Shown here: positions 32,378 through 41,403 of the stretch, piece after piece
Numbering within the stretch: the first letter of the stretch is position 1
Layout: the number at the start of each line of letters is the position of its first letter
NCBI RefSeq assembly: GCF_003122385.1
Contig: NZ_CP029255.1
Span: 3,286,001 to 3,350,000 of the forward strand
Direction of reading: 5' to 3'
Length of the DNA stretch: 64,000 nt
From: Flavobacterium crocinum
GTDB lineage: Bacteria > Bacteroidota > Bacteroidia > Flavobacteriales > Flavobacteriaceae
The notes under the pieces: model-generated
What the model saw: only the letters and a program-made list of their open reading frames with translations
What the model was told of the DNA's origin: nothing
Databases searched by the model: none
Position numbers and translations under genes: made by a program

Positions 32378-33540
32378 TAGTGTACGAAAAAAAAATACTG
32401 GATAATGAAATCTTAATTAATGAAGCTGATACTTTATATAAAGGAGGTTTTATAAGTAAGGATCAAAAGAAATTTGTAAAAAAAGAATTACCAGCTTTTA
32501 GAAGTCAGGATAACATTTTGGTTAGAATTGGATTCTTTTTGTTAGGAAGTATGTTATATAGTTCAATTTGCGGTGCAATTTCTATTATCGGAATGAATGC
32601 AGAGAATGCTTATTTTCAAATCTGCTGTTATATTTTTGCCGCTGTTGGCTTTTTAGTTTCAGAGCTTTTGGCAAAACAAAATTATCGTAATCACGGATTG
32701 GATGATGCTTTTATATTAGGAGCTACTTTAAACGTAGGATTTGCTATTGGAATTACGACAGACGGATCTCAATCTGTGATAGCTTTTTTTATGGCAATAT
32801 CCGCAATTTACATGTTTATGAGATACCTGCATCTGCTTTCAATGCTTGTTTTCTGTATAACTGTAACTTCATTTTTATTTTTTCTGATGTTTGAATTAGG
32901 TGATATAGGAAGAGCTATTCTGCCGTTTATTGCCATGATTTTTGCAGCTATTTTATATTTTTTGACAAGTAAATTAATCAGTAAGCTAAAAGAAAGTTAC
33001 TATTATTATGGACTTTTATTAGCTAATAGCTTTTGTTTGGTATTGTTTTATCTTTCCTGTAATTATTTGGTAGTAAGAGAGCTTTCAGAAGAACTTTTAG
33101 GAACAGAAGTGAAACCAGGTGCCGATATTCCGTTTGCTTTTTTCTTTTATGCCTTTACTTTTGTGGTTCCAATTTTATATTTAGTTCAGGCTTTAAGAAC
33201 AAAAGACAGAATTATGCTTTGGGTAAGTTTTCTGGGAATCGGATTTTCAATCTATACCATTCGATTTTATTATGCAGTTCTTCCAATAGAATTGGCATTA
33301 ACTTTAGGCGGACTTGTTTTATTCGCAATAGCTTATTTCTCAATCAGAAAATTAAAAGAAAAAGAGAGCGGTTTAACATTCAAACCAGACAGAATTAATC
33401 ATTCGGATGCTATTTTAAATGCAGAAGCTTTAGTAGTAGCTTCAACTTTCGGAATGAAACCGGAAGTAAAACCGCAAGATTCTCCAATGGAATTTGGAGG
33501 CGGAGGATTTAGCGGTGGAGGATCTGGCGAGAGTTTTTAA
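32374..33540 (+). CDS. DUF4401/DUF2157-like membrane protein with glycine-rich tail
   Basis: The 388 residues share the N-terminal layout of the preceding protein (GGFISKDQKKFVKKELPAFR) before about 10 hydrophobic helices, and end GGGGFSGGGSGESF. The glycine-rich tail resembles TPM-type and related membrane proteins. The two genes overlap by 4 bases. Function unknown. Confidence 0.75.
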   Translation: MIVYEKKILDNEILINEADTLYKGGFISKDQKKFVKKELPAFRSQDNILVRIGFFLLGSMLYSSICGAISIIGMNAENAYFQICCYIFAAVGFLVSELLAKQNYRNHGLDDAFILGATLNVGFAIGITTDGSQSVIAFFMAISAIYMFMRYLHLLSMLVFCITVTSFLFFLMFELGDIGRAILPFIAMIFAAILYFLTSKLISKLKESYYYYGLLLANSFCLVLFYLSCNYLVVRELSEELLGTEVKPGADIPFAFFFYAFTFVVPILYLVQALRTKDRIMLWVSFLGIGFSIYTIRFYYAVLPIELALTLGGLVLFAIAYFSIRKLKEKESGLTFKPDRINHSDAILNAEALVVASTFGMKPEVKPQDSPMEFGGGGFSGGGSGESF

Positions 33541-33548
33541 ATTATTTT

Positions 33549-33685
33549 GCCACAGATTAAAGGATTAAAATGATTTTCTAATCTTGGTTAAGTTGCCACG
33601 AATTACACGAATTTTCACGAATTGATTTGTGTAAATTCGTGTAATTTGTGGCTTAAGAAATCATTTTAATCCTTTAATCTGTGGC
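33549..33685. repeat. Nested double palindrome between convergent genes
   Basis: Outer arms 33549-33576 and 33658-33685 are a perfect 28-bp inverted repeat (GCCACAGATT... / ...AATCTGTGGC). Inner arms 33595-33614 and 33633-33652 are a 20-bp inverted repeat with one mismatch, in the CACGAATT family. The whole could fold into a two-level cruciform or serve as a bidirectional terminator. Confidence 0.9.
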
Positions 33686-33695
33686 AGAAAAAAAA

Positions 33696-34085
33696 CTATA
33701 CTTTGCTTTTTAATGCTTCAGCATCGATATCGCTGTGCGAAACATCGTAAATAGCTTTTCCATTTTTAATTAAAATCAATTGTGGCGATTCGTGATAAAC
33801 TCCGAATCTGCTGGCAATTTCGTTCGAAATATCACGGTGCGCAATCAAATCTAAAAAGTAAGCATCTACAACTCCTTCAAGATCAAATTCTCTTTCAAAT
33901 TGTTTTAGCGCCATGCGGCTAATACTGCATCTTGTGCTGTGCTTAAAAATTACAACTGGTTTCTCATTTGAGATTGCTTCAATTTCCATTAACTGAAGCA
34001 TATCTGTTAATTCTGTCCAGTTAACTTTACTTTTTGGGGCTTCTGAGTTCTCTGAACTTCCGAAGATTGAATTAAAAAAACTCAT
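33696..34085 (-). CDS. ytxJ: Bacillithiol-system redox protein YtxJ
   Basis: The 129-residue thioredoxin-fold protein matches YtxJ: VVIFKHSTRCSISRMALKQFE with a single active-site cysteine (TRCS), then FGVYHESPQLILIKNGKAIYD. Such proteins probably remove bacillithiol from protein thiols after oxidation; Flavobacteria make bacillithiol. It is monocistronic. Confidence 0.9.
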   Translation of the reverse strand: MSFFNSIFGSSENSEAPKSKVNWTELTDMLQLMEIEAISNEKPVVIFKHSTRCSISRMALKQFEREFDLEGVVDAYFLDLIAHRDISNEIASRFGVYHESPQLILIKNGKAIYDVSHSDIDAEALKSKV

Positions 34086-34193
34086 ATTTGGCTTGTTTTG
34101 TGACTTTTTGACAGCTAAATCTGATAAAAATCATGATTTTTAAGTCATTTTGTCTTTATTTTTAATGTGGAATATATTTTGTCTATTTCAATG

Positions 34194-34201
34194 CAAAGTT
34201 A
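34194..34201 (-). promoter_or_regulatory. Candidate -7 box of ytxJ
   Basis: The minus strand reads TAACTTTG 109 bases before the ATG. Confidence 0.4.
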
Positions 34202-34290
34202 GATTATTTGAATTAAAAATGTACTTCAATAAATCGTAACTTTAATCTTATAGAATATTAAACACATAAAATCAATCAAATTATAAAAAT

Positions 34291-36888
34291 ATGAACATAA
34301 ATAAATTTACTATTAAATCGCAGGAAGCCATTCAGTTGTCACAGCAATTAGCACAACGAAATGGCCAGCAGCAAATTGAAAATGAACACATTTTCAAAGC
34401 CATTTTTGAAGTGGACGAAAACGTAGCACCATTTATTCTGAAAAAACTAAATGTAAACGTTCCGTTGTTCCTTCAAATTTTGGACAGTACAATTCAGAGT
34501 TTTCCAAAAGTTTCCGGAGGAGATGTAATGCTTTCCAGAGATGCGAACAAAGCTTTAAATGAAGCCGAAATTATTGCACAAAAAATGAACGACGAATACG
34601 TTTCGATCGAGCATTTAATTTTAGCCATTTTTGATTCAAAAAGCAAAGTTTCCCAAATCTTAAAAGATCAGGGAGTTACCGGAAAAGGTTTAAAAGCAGC
34701 AATCGAAGAATTAAGAAAAGGCGAAAGAGTAACATCGGCTTCAGCTGAAGAAACTTATAATTCGTTAAATAAATTCGCTAAAAACTTAAACGAATTAGCA
34801 AGAACAGGAAAACTAGATCCAGTTATCGGTCGTGACGAAGAAATTCGTCGTGTATTGCAGATTCTGACTCGTAGAACAAAAAATAACCCAATGTTAATTG
34901 GAGAACCTGGAGTTGGTAAAACCGCAATTGCAGAAGGTTTAGCGCACAGAATTGTAGATGGAGACGTTCCGGAAAACTTAAAAGATAAAATCGTTTTCTC
35001 GCTTGATATGGGAGCTTTGATTGCCGGAGCAAAATACAAAGGAGAATTTGAAGAGCGTTTGAAATCGGTTGTAAAAGAAGTTACAGCTGCTGATGGAGAT
35101 ATTGTTCTTTTTATTGACGAGATTCATACGCTTGTAGGAGCGGGTGGAGGAGAAGGTGCAATGGATGCTGCTAATATCCTGAAACCAGCTTTGGCTCGTG
35201 GAGAATTAAGAGCAATTGGTGCAACAACTTTAGATGAATATCAAAAATATTTTGAAAAAGATAAAGCACTCGAAAGACGTTTCCAAAAAGTATTAATCGA
35301 TGAGCCAGATACAGAAAGTGCCATTTCGATTTTACGTGGTATCAAAGAGAAATACGAAACACACCATAAAGTTCAAATTAAAGACGAAGCAATTATTGCA
35401 GCAGTTGAACTTTCACAACGTTATATTACGAATCGTTTCTTGCCAGATAAAGCAATTGACTTAATGGATGAAGCGGCTTCTAAACTGCGTATGGAAATCA
35501 ATTCAAAACCAGAAGAATTAGATGTTTTGGATCGTAAAATCATGCAGTTGGAAATCGAAATTGAAGCTATCAAACGTGAAAAAGAAGAAAGCAAGCTGAA
35601 AATTTTAGGGATGGAATTGGCCAACCTAAAAGAAGAACGAAACGAAATCTATGCAAAATGGAAACAGGAAAAAGATATCGTTGACGGAATTCAGGCTGTA
35701 AAACACGAAATAGAAGACTTTAAATACGAAGCAGAACGTGCAGAACGTGAAGGCGATTACGGAAAAGTAGCCGAAATCCGTTACGGAAAAATAAAAGAAG
35801 CACAGGAACGTCAAGAAACTTTGCAGAAACAATTGCTAGAATTCCAATCTGGAAATTCTTTAATCAAGGAAGAAGTTACTAGGGAAGATATCGCAGAAGT
35901 TGTAGCAAAATGGACAGGAATTCCGGTTACCAAAATGCTTCAGACAGAAAGAGAAAAACTATTGCATTTGGAAGACGAATTGCATAAACGTGTGGTAGGA
36001 CAGGAAGAAGCGATAGAAGCAGTGAGTGACGCCGTTCGTAGAAGCCGCGCCGGTTTACAGGATATGAAAAAACCTGTTGGTTCATTCTTATTCTTAGGAA
36101 CAACCGGAGTTGGTAAAACAGAATTGGCAAAAGCTTTAGCAGAATATCTTTTTGATGACGAAAATGCCATGACTCGTATCGATATGAGTGAATACCAAGA
36201 ACGTCACAGTGTAAGCCGTTTGGTTGGTGCGCCTCCAGGATATGTTGGTTATGATGAAGGAGGTCAGTTGACAGAAGCTGTTCGTAGAAAACCATATTCT
36301 GTAGTGCTTTTAGACGAGATCGAAAAAGCGCATCCGGATACATTTAATATTTTGTTGCAGGTTCTGGACGAAGGACGTTTAACAGACAACAAAGGACGTT
36401 TGGCCGATTTCAGAAATACGATTATTATTATGACCTCAAATATGGGAAGTAATATTATTCAGGAGAAATTTGAAAACCTAAAAGGAAGTGTTGAAGCAGC
36501 AACAGAAGCGGCTAAAAACGAAGTTCTGGGATTATTAAAACAAACGGTTCGACCTGAGTTTATCAACCGTATCGACGAAATTGTAATGTTTACACCGCTT
36601 ACGGTAGAGAATATTTCAAGAATTGTAAGTTTACAGTTAAAAAGCGTTACTAAAATGCTGGCGCTGCAAGGTATTACAATGGATGCAACTCCGGAAGCTA
36701 TTGCTTACTTGGCAGACAAAGGTTACGATCCGCACTTTGGAGCCAGACCAGTGAAACGTGTGGTTCAAAGAGAAGTGTTAAATCAATTATCAAAAGAAAT
36801 TTTGGCAGGAAACATAACAACAGACAGCATCATTTTATTAGATGCTTTCGATGGCAATTTGGTCTTTAGAAACCAGACAGCTAAATAA
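34291..36888 (+). CDS. clpB: ATP-dependent disaggregase ClpB
   Basis: ClpB (865 residues) reactivates aggregated proteins with DnaK. In order: N-terminal Clp repeats, first AAA+ domain with Walker A GEPGVGKT and Walker [11 protein letters not shown], a coiled-coil M domain at about 400-520, second AAA+ domain with GTTGVGKT and [13 protein letters not shown], and the C-terminal small domain. The M domain separates it from ClpA and ClpC. Confidence 0.97.
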   Translation: MNINKFTIKSQEAIQLSQQLAQRNGQQQIENEHIFKAIFEVDENVAPFILKKLNVNVPLFLQILDSTIQSFPKVSGGDVMLSRDANKALNEAEIIAQKMNDEYVSIEHLILAIFDSKSKVSQILKDQGVTGKGLKAAIEELRKGERVTSASAEETYNSLNKFAKNLNELARTGKLDPVIGRDEEIRRVLQILTRRTKNNPMLIGEPGVGKTAIAEGLAHRIVDGDVPENLKDKIVFSLDMGALIAGAKYKGEFEERLKSVVKEVTAADGDIVLFIDEIHTLVGAGGGEGAMDAANILKPALARGELRAIGATTLDEYQKYFEKDKALERRFQKVLIDEPDTESAISILRGIKEKYETHHKVQIKDEAIIAAVELSQRYITNRFLPDKAIDLMDEAASKLRMEINSKPEELDVLDRKIMQLEIEIEAIKREKEESKLKILGMELANLKEERNEIYAKWKQEKDIVDGIQAVKHEIEDFKYEAERAEREGDYGKVAEIRYGKIKEAQERQETLQKQLLEFQSGNSLIKEEVTREDIAEVVAKWTGIPVTKMLQTEREKLLHLEDELHKRVVGQEEAIEAVSDAVRRSRAGLQDMKKPVGSFLFLGTTGVGKTELAKALAEYLFDDENAMTRIDMSEYQERHSVSRLVGAPPGYVGYDEGGQLTEAVRRKPYSVVLLDEIEKAHPDTFNILLQVLDEGRLTDNKGRLADFRNTIIIMTSNMGSNIIQEKFENLKGSVEAATEAAKNEVLGLLKQTVRPEFINRIDEIVMFTPLTVENISRIVSLQLKSVTKMLALQGITMDATPEAIAYLADKGYDPHFGARPVKRVVQREVLNQLSKEILAGNITTDSIILLDAFDGNLVFRNQTAK

Positions 36889-36910
36889 TTTTTTTCATGT
36901 TAATCTTAAG

Positions 36911-36943
36911 AAAAGCATCAGTCGAAAGACTGGTGCTTTTTTT
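36911..36943 (+). terminator. Terminator of clpB
   Basis: AAAAGCATCAGTC-GAAA-GACTGGTGCTTTT with a T-run. The arm sequence GCATCAGTC recurs in the terminator at 38609-38645. Confidence 0.85.
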
Positions 36944-36991
36944 GTATTATTTCAAATTTACTTTTTTGATTTATTTTGTAAGAAAATATCA

Positions 36992-36999
36992 TATATTTG
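36992..36999 (+). promoter_or_regulatory. -7 box of the T9SS protein gene
   Basis: TATATTTG, 25 bases upstream of the ATG at 37024, and overlapping an in-frame upstream start that is therefore rejected. Confidence 0.55.
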
Positions 37000-37023
37000 A
37001 TTCGAAAAAATATTAAATCTGAT

Positions 37024-37515
37024 ATGAAAAGAAAACAAAAGGCATTTTTACATTTATTTCTTGTTAGTATTTCATTTGTAAGTAATTTATACTCTCAAGA
37101 AAGTATTGTAGTTGCAGGTGGAAAAGGTACAGGTAATGGCGGAGCATCCAGTTATTCAGTGGGACAGATTGTCAATATGCAATTAAGAGGAAGTGGCGGA
37201 TCAGCACAAGAAGGGGTGCAACAGCCTTATGAAATCACAACTTTAGGTAATGATCAATTCGATGAAATTAATTTAGTAATGATTGCTTTTCCAAATCCTG
37301 TTATTGATGAGCTGAATCTTACTGTTTTCAATAATAAATTCGAATCGTTGTCTTATAACTTAATTGATACAAATGGAAAAATACTATCAAAAGATTTGAA
37401 CATTACTTTATCAGAAACTAAAGTCTCTATGTATGGACTACCACATGGAGTCTATTTTCTAAAAGTAATTAACAATTCGAAAACAATAAAAACTTTTAAA
37501 ATTATCAAAAAGTAG
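37024..37515 (+). CDS. Secreted protein with type IX secretion C-terminal domain
   Basis: The 163 residues have a signal peptide (FLHLFLVSISFVSNLYSQ) and a short glycine-rich middle (GGKGTGNGGASSYSVGQIVN). The C-terminal type A sorting domain has AFPNPVIDELNL, then YFLKVINNSKTIKTFKIIKK. T9SS export and cell-surface attachment follow. The payload is only about 60 residues, so the protein is little more than a signal and sorting domain. It is 26 bases from the next gene, probably one operon. Confidence 0.85.
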   Translation: MKRKQKAFLHLFLVSISFVSNLYSQESIVVAGGKGTGNGGASSYSVGQIVNMQLRGSGGSAQEGVQQPYEITTLGNDQFDEINLVMIAFPNPVIDELNLTVFNNKFESLSYNLIDTNGKILSKDLNITLSETKVSMYGLPHGVYFLKVINNSKTIKTFKIIKK

Positions 37516-37541
37516 AAATCTAAAAAACGCAAAAAAGATTT

Positions 37542-38582
37542 ATGAAAAAAATTACTCTGGGATTACTTTTATTGAGTTCTTTTACCATTTTATTTGCTCA
37601 AGCCCCGCAAAAGATGAATTATCAATCTGTAATTCGTAAAAAAGACAGTACATTACTTGCAAATACCATAGTTGGTATAAAGACCAGTATTTTGCTAGGT
37701 TCGGCAACTGGAAATAGTTCTTACGTTGAAACTCAAAATATAAGAACAAGCGTTAATGGATTAGCAACAATGGAAATAGGAGGTGGGAATCCAGTTTTAG
37801 GTACCTTTTCCGGAATAGATTGGGGAGCAGGACCTCACTTTATAAAAACAGAAATTGATCCGACAGGAGGAACTAATTATACCATTAGTGGTACAAGTCA
37901 GCTTTTAAGCGTTCCTTATGCATTATATGCTGGAAGTAGCGCCAATAAAGGAAAAACTAGTATCATCTTAACTGGCAGTATCACGGATGCAGAAGCTGTA
38001 GAGCAAATAAAAGCTCAAATAGGCCTTTATACAGAAAATGTTTATGTTACTAATGCATCAAACCTAACAACCTTAGACTTAAGTGAAGCTAAAAATTTAA
38101 TAAATTTAATTATACAGGACAATGCAAATTTGGCTTCTATAAAAGTAGATAATCTGACTGAGGTTTATGGAGATTTAGAAATCGAAAACAATGCAAAATT
38201 GAGTTCGCTTACATTTCCTGTTTTAAAAGCCTTATATGGATATGATACTAGTATATTAAACAATGCAGCATTAAAAAAAATTTCTTTTCCATTGTTGACT
38301 ACTGCAAGGGGTATTGATTTTAGCTATAATGCTTCACTTAATTCGATTGATATACCATTATTAGCTTCGTTACATATTTCTCAGTCAAATACCGTTTTTT
38401 CACATAACGCATTACCTAGTTCACAAATTAATTTGATTTTGAGTAGATTGTTAAATGTATCTCCTTCAAGTGGGAAATACATTGATCTTTCGCAGCAAAA
38501 TCCGTCAGCAGTACCAACTGGCCAAGGGATTCTGGATAAGGCAACTTTAATAAGTAGAGGTAATAGTGTCTCTACTGATTAA
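37542..38582 (+). CDS. Secreted protein with leucine-rich, receptor-L-like repeats
   Basis: A signal peptide (KKITLGLLLLSSFTILFAQ) precedes AQAPQKMNYQSVIRKKDSTL, a module common at the start of Bacteroidetes surface proteins. From about residue 170, irregular repeats resemble receptor L-domain or leucine-rich repeats (LTTLDLSEAKNLINLIIQDN). No T9SS domain is seen. The adjacent T9SS protein suggests a common surface function. Function unknown. Confidence 0.72.
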   Translation: MKKITLGLLLLSSFTILFAQAPQKMNYQSVIRKKDSTLLANTIVGIKTSILLGSATGNSSYVETQNIRTSVNGLATMEIGGGNPVLGTFSGIDWGAGPHFIKTEIDPTGGTNYTISGTSQLLSVPYALYAGSSANKGKTSIILTGSITDAEAVEQIKAQIGLYTENVYVTNASNLTTLDLSEAKNLINLIIQDNANLASIKVDNLTEVYGDLEIENNAKLSSLTFPVLKALYGYDTSILNNAALKKISFPLLTTARGIDFSYNASLNSIDIPLLASLHISQSNTVFSHNALPSSQINLILSRLLNVSPSSGKYIDLSQQNPSAVPTGQGILDKATLISRGNSVSTD

Positions 38583-38608
38583 TTAAAAAAAAAGTAGTTA
38601 ATTAAATA

Positions 38609-38645
38609 AAAAAAAAGCATCAGTCTTTTGACTGATGCTTTTTTT
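38609..38645 (+). terminator. Terminator of the secreted-protein pair
   Basis: AAAAGCATCAGTC-TTTT-GACTGATGCTTTT, a perfect stem with A-run and T-run. It is nearly the same as the clpB terminator. Confidence 0.85.
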
Positions 38646-38757
38646 ATGCCTAAATTCTATAACTTTTAATTCAAGTTCTATAACAATTCATTTGTAAAAA
38701 ATATTCAATTTTAAAATCTATAGAAATCAGCAAATTATTAATTAAAAAATCAAAATC

Positions 38758-38877
38758 ATGAACAATATATTCAGAGGATTACTTGCAGGATACGGTGCTA
38801 AAAAGTTAGGTGGAGGATGTTTCGGAACTATCTTAGTTTTCATCATTTTATGGGTTCTGTTAGGACAATGCAGCTAA
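38758..38877 (+). CDS. 39-residue membrane peptide
   Basis: ATG at 38758, stop TAA at 38875. The peptide begins MNNIFRGLLAGYGAKKLGGG, has a Cys, then a hydrophobic helix TILVFIILWVLLGQCS with a C-terminal Cys. A single-helix membrane peptide with small-residue motif (GxxxG-like GYGAKKLGGG) is typical of small inner-membrane proteins common in Bacteroidetes. It is a plausible gene with no named family. Confidence 0.6.
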   Translation: MNNIFRGLLAGYGAKKLGGGCFGTILVFIILWVLLGQCS

Positions 38878-38988
38878 AAAGCACAATACAGAAAAATAGG
38901 AATAAAATTCATAAATTTTGATGGCTAATTATTGGGCAGATTAAGGCAAAATGTCTAGATTCGCATCACTAAAAATAAATTTAAAAAA

Positions 38989-39867
38989 ATGGGTTCAGGT
39001 TTTTTCGCCTTATTAGATGATATCGCAGCAATTATGGATGATGTTGCAGTAATGAGTAAAGTTGCTGCAAAAAAAACAGCTGGAATTTTGGGTGATGACT
39101 TAGCCGTAAATGCAGAAAAAGCTTCCGGATTTGCGTCTTCAAGAGAATTGCCGGTTTTGTGGGCAATCAGTAAAGGCTCGCTGTTGAATAAAATCATTAT
39201 TCTTCCAATTGCATTCTTATTGAGTGCCTTTTTTCCAATTGCAATTATAGTAATTTTAGTTTTAGGGGGACTTTTTTTAGCATACGAAGGAGCCGAAAAA
39301 ATTTATGAATTTATTTTTCCTCACGAGCACGAAGAATCTGAAGGAATTACAGATGAAGTTCTTACAGAAGAACAAATTTTAGTAATTGAAAAAGAAAAAG
39401 TAAAGTCAGCAATTATTACAGATTTTATTCTTTCAGTCGAAATTGTAATTATCGCTTTAGGAACTGTAATCGGCAAACCATTGTTATCACAGATTATCAC
39501 AGTTTCTATTATTGCAGTTATCGCTACAGTTGGAGTTTACGGAATCGTAGCGCTTATTGTTCGTATGGACGAAGTAGGTTTCAAAATGATTCAGCACAGT
39601 AAAAAAGAGAAAAGTCTTTTAAAAAGTGTTGGAAATATATTGGTTCAAGCATTGCCAAAAGTAATTAAAGCGTTGACCGTTATTGGAACCATTGCCTTAA
39701 TTTTGGTTGCAGGAGGTTTATTCGTTCATAATATTGAATTTTTCCACCATCTTTTACCAAATTTCCCATCTATTATAAAAGAGTTTGCTATTGGACTTGT
39801 AATTGGTTTTATCGTTCTTGCGATAGTAAATCTTTTCAAAAAGCTGTTTAAGAAAAAGGAAGCTTAA
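38989..39867 (+). CDS. DUF808 (YedI-like) inner-membrane protein
   Basis: The 292-residue protein starts with the DUF808 signature FALLDDIAAIMDDVAVMSKV, followed by AAKKTAGILGDDLAVNAEKA. Further along are about 6 hydrophobic helices and a charged loop near the middle (HEHEESEGITDEV). Function unknown despite wide distribution. Confidence 0.92.
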   Translation: MGSGFFALLDDIAAIMDDVAVMSKVAAKKTAGILGDDLAVNAEKASGFASSRELPVLWAISKGSLLNKIIILPIAFLLSAFFPIAIIVILVLGGLFLAYEGAEKIYEFIFPHEHEESEGITDEVLTEEQILVIEKEKVKSAIITDFILSVEIVIIALGTVIGKPLLSQIITVSIIAVIATVGVYGIVALIVRMDEVGFKMIQHSKKEKSLLKSVGNILVQALPKVIKALTVIGTIALILVAGGLFVHNIEFFHHLLPNFPSIIKEFAIGLVIGFIVLAIVNLFKKLFKKKEA

Positions 39868-39893
39868 TCAGGAATTTTACAATATTTTAAATA

Positions 39894-39925
39894 AAAAAAC
39901 ATCAGTTAACGCTGGTGTTTTTTTG
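39894..39925 (+). terminator. Terminator of the DUF808 gene
   Basis: AAAAACATCAG / CTGGTGTTTTT stem, loop TTAACG, then T-run. Confidence 0.75.
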
Positions 39926-39960
39926 TTTTTGGAGCAGATCGATTCATTTTCAAAAGAACG

Positions 39961-40040
39961 TTTTGTCCCGCTATCCACTATATCTTTTTCCTGCTAAAGG
40001 AGCAGGAAAAAGGATGCCGTTTCTATCGGGGCTAGGCTAG
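39961..40040. repeat. Intergenic repeat with GGATAGCGGGACAAA-type text
   Basis: The minus strand of this segment reads in order CGATAGAAACGGCATCC, a 12-bp hairpin CTTTTTCCTGCT / AGCAGGAAAAAG, then a GGATAGCGGGACAAAA block. I recall very similar intergenic text in many Bacteroidetes genomes. It occupies part of the 345-bp gap before the lipoprotein gene; the rest is A/T-rich. Confidence 0.6.
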
Positions 40041-40212
40041 AAGATTTTTATTTTCATAAGAAATAACAGTATTTTTTGAATATTTTTTTATTAAATAATG
40101 TGTTGATTTATAATTGTTTAATCTTTTGTTGGAACTTTTTAACATTTTTTATAAGCAACCATTGCAACCAAGACACGTCTTCATAGTAATTAACAATTAA
40201 TTATTATTTTAT

Positions 40213-40623
40213 ATGAAAAGTTTTAGATTAAAATCAGTTTTGGTAGTATTATTTTTATCAATTGCATTTGTTTCATGCAGTAATGACGACGATGAAAAAA
40301 CTCCAGTTGTAACTACAAAAGCTGCTTTAGTAACAGAAATTAAAGGACCGGCAACAGGAAAAGTAAATGACGAATTAAGCTATGATGTAACTTACACGGT
40401 TGATAATGCTTGCGCAGAATTCGATAAAATCTCAGAAGTAACAATTGGAGATGTAAAGGGATTACAGGTAATTGCAAAATATCCATCAGAAGTTTGTACA
40501 CAGCAGGTTCCTGAGCCTAAAAAGACAGTTTACAAATTCAAAGCAACTGCAAAAGGAACTATCGAAATTAAATTCAAAAAATCAGAAACTGAATTCTTGA
40601 CTCAGAAAGTTGTAATCGAATAG
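40213..40623 (+). CDS. Small lipoprotein of unknown function
   Basis: The signal peptide LKSVLVVLFLSIAFVSCSND ends in a lipobox with a DDDE stretch right after the Cys, a Bacteroidetes lipoprotein export signal. The 136 residues form a short beta domain with two cysteines (NACAEFD and SEVCTQQ). No family is recognised. Confidence 0.78.
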   Translation: MKSFRLKSVLVVLFLSIAFVSCSNDDDEKTPVVTTKAALVTEIKGPATGKVNDELSYDVTYTVDNACAEFDKISEVTIGDVKGLQVIAKYPSEVCTQQVPEPKKTVYKFKATAKGTIEIKFKKSETEFLTQKVVIE

Positions 40624-40737
40624 CAACTAATTTAGTTGATATTTTTTTAGGTTGATAAGCCATTTTGCAAAGATTTAGTTTTTAAATCGATGTGAAATGG
40701 TTTTCTTTTTTGACTTTAAAAAGTGAACGAAAATCTC

Positions 40738-40745
40738 TATCTTTG
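40738..40745 (+). promoter_or_regulatory. -7 box of the toxin-antitoxin operon
   Basis: TATCTTTG lies 17 bases before the antitoxin ATG. Confidence 0.5.
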
Positions 40746-40761
40746 AAAGATCAAAAAAAGT

Positions 40762-41013
40762 ATGATTATGGGAGCTTTAGAGTTGAGAGAAAGTGTGTTA
40801 GAATATATTAATACTGCCGATGAACGTCTTTTAAAAGTGGTTAAAGCAGTTATTGAAAGTTATCAAGAAGAAGAAATAGTGGCGTTTTCTGTAGAAGGAA
40901 AACCAGTCACTAGAAGTGAATACAAAGCTCAACTGGCTGATATCAAATTGGAAATTGAAAGAGGAGAGTATACTTCACAAGAAGATTTAGAGAAAGAAGC
41001 TGAAAACTGGTAA
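40762..41013 (+). CDS. Antitoxin of a RelE/ParE-type TA pair
   Basis: The 83-residue acidic protein is helical with ELRESVLEYINTADERLLKV and ends in the acidic region QADLEKEAENW-like (DLEKEAENW). Its last base overlaps the ATG of the toxin, as is usual for TA operons. The later AYIKLEIERGEYTS-like segment (KLEIERGEYTSQEDL) suits a toxin-wrapping tail. Type II TA identity is inferred from size and the downstream pseudogene. An alternative start is at 40768. Confidence 0.78.
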   Translation: MIMGALELRESVLEYINTADERLLKVVKAVIESYQEEEIVAFSVEGKPVTRSEYKAQLADIKLEIERGEYTSQEDLEKEAENW

Positions 41014-41303
41014 TGGATAAGTTTTTAAAAGTTATTTGGACTAATACGGCCAAAAATTAGCTGAAAACAATTGATAATTACTATAAAGAGAAATCTATTC
41101 AAGGTGCAAATAATATTAAAAATGAAATCTTAGATGCCACTAAAAAAATACGTTTTGGTGAGCAATATCAAAAAGATGAAATTGAGCCTGAATATCGGAG
41201 AATTATAATAAGGGACAATAAAATTTTGTATCTTGAAGTGGATGGTGTGATTTATATTTCTAAAATATTTTCTACAAAACGAGATAGTATAAAACAATTA
41301 TGA
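41013..41303 (+). pseudogene. RelE/ParE-family toxin interrupted by an amber codon
   Basis: The frame starts at an ATG overlapping the antitoxin stop. Codon 16 is TAG (41058-41060), and the frame then continues without further stops to TGA at 41301. Translation gives VIWTNTAKN, stop, LKTIDNYYKEKSIQGANN, ending in DGVIYISKIFSTKRDSIKQL, a typical RelE/ParE fold. A single CAG-to-TAG change would restore a 96-residue toxin. Reading through is possible but unproven, so it is called a pseudogene. Confidence 0.85.
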
Positions 41304-41327
41304 AAGAGCTTTAAAGCTCTTTTTTTA
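41303..41327 (+). terminator. Terminator of the TA operon
   Basis: AAAGAGCTTTAAAGCTCTTT is a perfect palindrome followed by T5, overlapping the final base of the toxin frame. Confidence 0.75.
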
Positions 41328-41377
41328 TATCTGAGTTAAGTAAATTAAACTCGCTTTGCCATTCCTTTAAAAAGTAT

Positions 41378-41385
41378 TATTTTTG
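41378..41385 (+). promoter_or_regulatory. -7 box of aguB
   Basis: TATTTTTG, 18 bases before the ATG at 41404; it overlaps the alternative upstream start. Confidence 0.6.
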
Positions 41386-41403
41386 CACTCTAAATTTTAT
41401 GTC

